64,000 bases of DNA from assembly GCF_029543085.1 (NCBI RefSeq), contig NZ_CP119967.1, positions 1,824,501-1,888,500 of the forward strand, given 5' to 3'. The position numbers and the translations under genes are program-made. The notes under the pieces were generated by a model, which was given only the letters and a program-made list of their open reading frames with translations, ran no database searches and had not been told where the DNA came from. The DNA is from Pseudomonas sp. A34-9. Its GTDB lineage: Bacteria > Pseudomonadota > Gammaproteobacteria > Pseudomonadales > Pseudomonadaceae. Numbering within the stretch: the stretch's first letter is position 1; every line of letters begins with the position of its first letter. Of this stretch, positions 62,860 through 64,000 are shown one piece after another.

Positions 62860-63999
62860 ATGGCAGAGAGCGAAAGCGGTCAGGACAAAACAGAAGACCC
62901 CACGGACAAACGCAAAAAAGACTCCCGTGAAAAGGGTGAGATTGCCCGCTCCAAAGAGCTCAACACGCTCGCCGTGATGATGGCCGGTGCCGGCGCGTTG
63001 CTGGTGTTCGGCGGCATGCTGGCCGAAGACCTGATGGAACTGATGCGCCTGAACTTCACGCTGTCGCGTGAGGTGATCATGGATCAGGGGTCCATGGGCG
63101 CGTTTCTGTTGCAGTCCGGCCAGATGGCCCTGCTGGCGATTCAGCCGATCATGATCACCCTGTTGATCGCGGCGCTGATCGGGCCGATTTCTCTCGGTGG
63201 CTGGCTGTTCGCGGCGGGCTCCATGGCGCCCAAGTTCAGCCGAATGAACCCGGCGGCAGGCCTGAAACGGATGTTCTCGTTCAAGGCTGTGGTCGAACTG
63301 CTCAAGGCCCTGGCCAAGTTTCTGATTACGTTGGGCGTGGCGTTGGCCGTGTTGTCGGCGGACGTCGATGACTTTTTGCGGATAGCCCACGAACCGCTTG
63401 ATATGGCGATCATCCACAGCGTCACGCTGGTCGGCTGGAGCACCTTGTGGCTGGCCTGCGGCCTGATCATCATCGCCGCCGTCGACGTGCCGGTACAGCT
63501 CTGGGAAGCGCACAAGAAACTGCTGATGACCAAGCAGGAAGTGCGCGACGAGCACAAGGATCAGGAGGGGCGCCCGGAGGTCAAACAGCGCATCCGCCAG
63601 ACCCAGCGCGAAATGTCCCAGCGGCGCATGATGGCGGCGATTCCCGACGCCGACGTGGTCATCACCAACCCGACCCACTACGCCGTCGCGCTCAAGTACG
63701 ACTCGGAAAAGGGTGGTGCGCCGATCCTGCTGGCCAAGGGCAGCGATTTCCTCGCCCTGAAAATCCGCGAAATCGCCGTGGCCAACAACGTCATGCTCCT
63801 CGAATCGCCGGGGCTGGCACGCTCGATCTACTACTCCACCGAACTGGATCAGGAAATCCCGGGTGGGTTGTATCTGGCGGTTGCTCAGGTGTTGGCCTAC
63901 GTCTACCAGATTCGCCAATACCGCGCCGGCAAGGGCAAGCGCCCGGATCCGCTCAAGGACGATCTGCCGATTCCGCCGGATCTGCGCCGCGATTCCTGA
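62860..63999 (+). CDS. flhB: Flagellar export switch protein FlhB
   Basis: A 379-aa protein with an N-terminal cytosolic segment (EDPTDKRKKDSREKGEIARS), four TM segments (about 30-215) and a cytosolic switch domain. The autocleavage motif is intact (N270-P271-T272-H273 in VVITNPTHYAVALKY); cleavage between N and P, with FliK input, changes substrate specificity from hook to filament proteins. The gene ends one base before the window edge; flhA would be expected next but is not visible. Confidence 0.97.
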   Translation: MAESESGQDKTEDPTDKRKKDSREKGEIARSKELNTLAVMMAGAGALLVFGGMLAEDLMELMRLNFTLSREVIMDQGSMGAFLLQSGQMALLAIQPIMITLLIAALIGPISLGGWLFAAGSMAPKFSRMNPAAGLKRMFSFKAVVELLKALAKFLITLGVALAVLSADVDDFLRIAHEPLDMAIIHSVTLVGWSTLWLACGLIIIAAVDVPVQLWEAHKKLLMTKQEVRDEHKDQEGRPEVKQRIRQTQREMSQRRMMAAIPDADVVITNPTHYAVALKYDSEKGGAPILLAKGSDFLALKIREIAVANNVMLLESPGLARSIYYSTELDQEIPGGLYLAVAQVLAYVYQIRQYRAGKGKRPDPLKDDLPIPPDLRRDS

Positions 64000-64000
64000 T

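Overview
The window is a chromosomal segment of a fluorescent Pseudomonas (P. fluorescens group). This rests on the high-GC coding style, the phhABC/phhR phenylalanine-catabolism locus, the FleQ/FleSR flagellar regulators, the HsbA/HsbR/HptB output module, and pseudomonad-type REP palindromes between operons. Nothing was searched against a database; names rest on recognisable motifs, lengths and gene order.

Layout. (1) 1-957, minus strand: the 5' part of an MFS transporter and two small hypothetical genes. (2) 1344-3802, minus strand: phhA-phhB-phhC (phenylalanine hydroxylase, pterin carbinolamine dehydratase, aromatic aminotransferase), divergent from the activator gene phhR (4175-5737). (3) 6010-14401: flgF-G-H-I-J-K-L, encoding rod, L/P rings, rod-cap muramidase and hook-filament junction. 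(4) 14447-40228: a ~26 kb flagellin-glycosylation island. It holds two very large multidomain glycosyltransferases, an RTX-type calcium-binding protein, an IS481-family insertion sequence, a CDP-hexose branched-sugar pathway (rfbF, rfbG, epimerase, two C-methyltransferase-like proteins, a reductase, a CmcI-like enzyme), a complete pseudaminic acid pathway (pseB, pseC, methylase, pseF, a fused pseG-pseH, pseI), a stand-alone KAS III, a Maf-type glycosyltransferase and a small Cys-containing protein. (5) 40472-44118: fliC, flaG, fliD, fliS and a fliT/fleP-like gene. (6) 44291-48482: fleQ and fleSR. (7) 48611-54373: fliE-F-G-H-I-J. (8) 54531-56924: hsbA-hsbR-hptB. (9) 57031-63999: fliK, then fliL-M-N-O-P-Q-R-flhB.

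How it fits together. FleQ with RpoN, then FleR, should drive the basal-body and export genes. I find well-formed -24/-12 (sigma-54) elements ahead of flgF, fleSR, fliE, fliK and fliL, and FliA (sigma-28) elements ahead of fliC and fliS. The island between flgL and fliC would make two nucleotide sugars (CMP-pseudaminic acid and a CDP-linked C-methylated deoxyhexose) and attach them to the short (283 aa) flagellin. REP palindromes mark operon ends at 1239, 5738, 54376 and 58412, and one lies just upstream of phhR at 4057.

The most unusual parts are the composite glycosylation island (paralogous giant glycosyltransferases, a two-sugar pathway, a lone KAS III), an RTX protein gene with a FliA-like promoter inside it, and an IS whose insertion can be reconstructed base by base.
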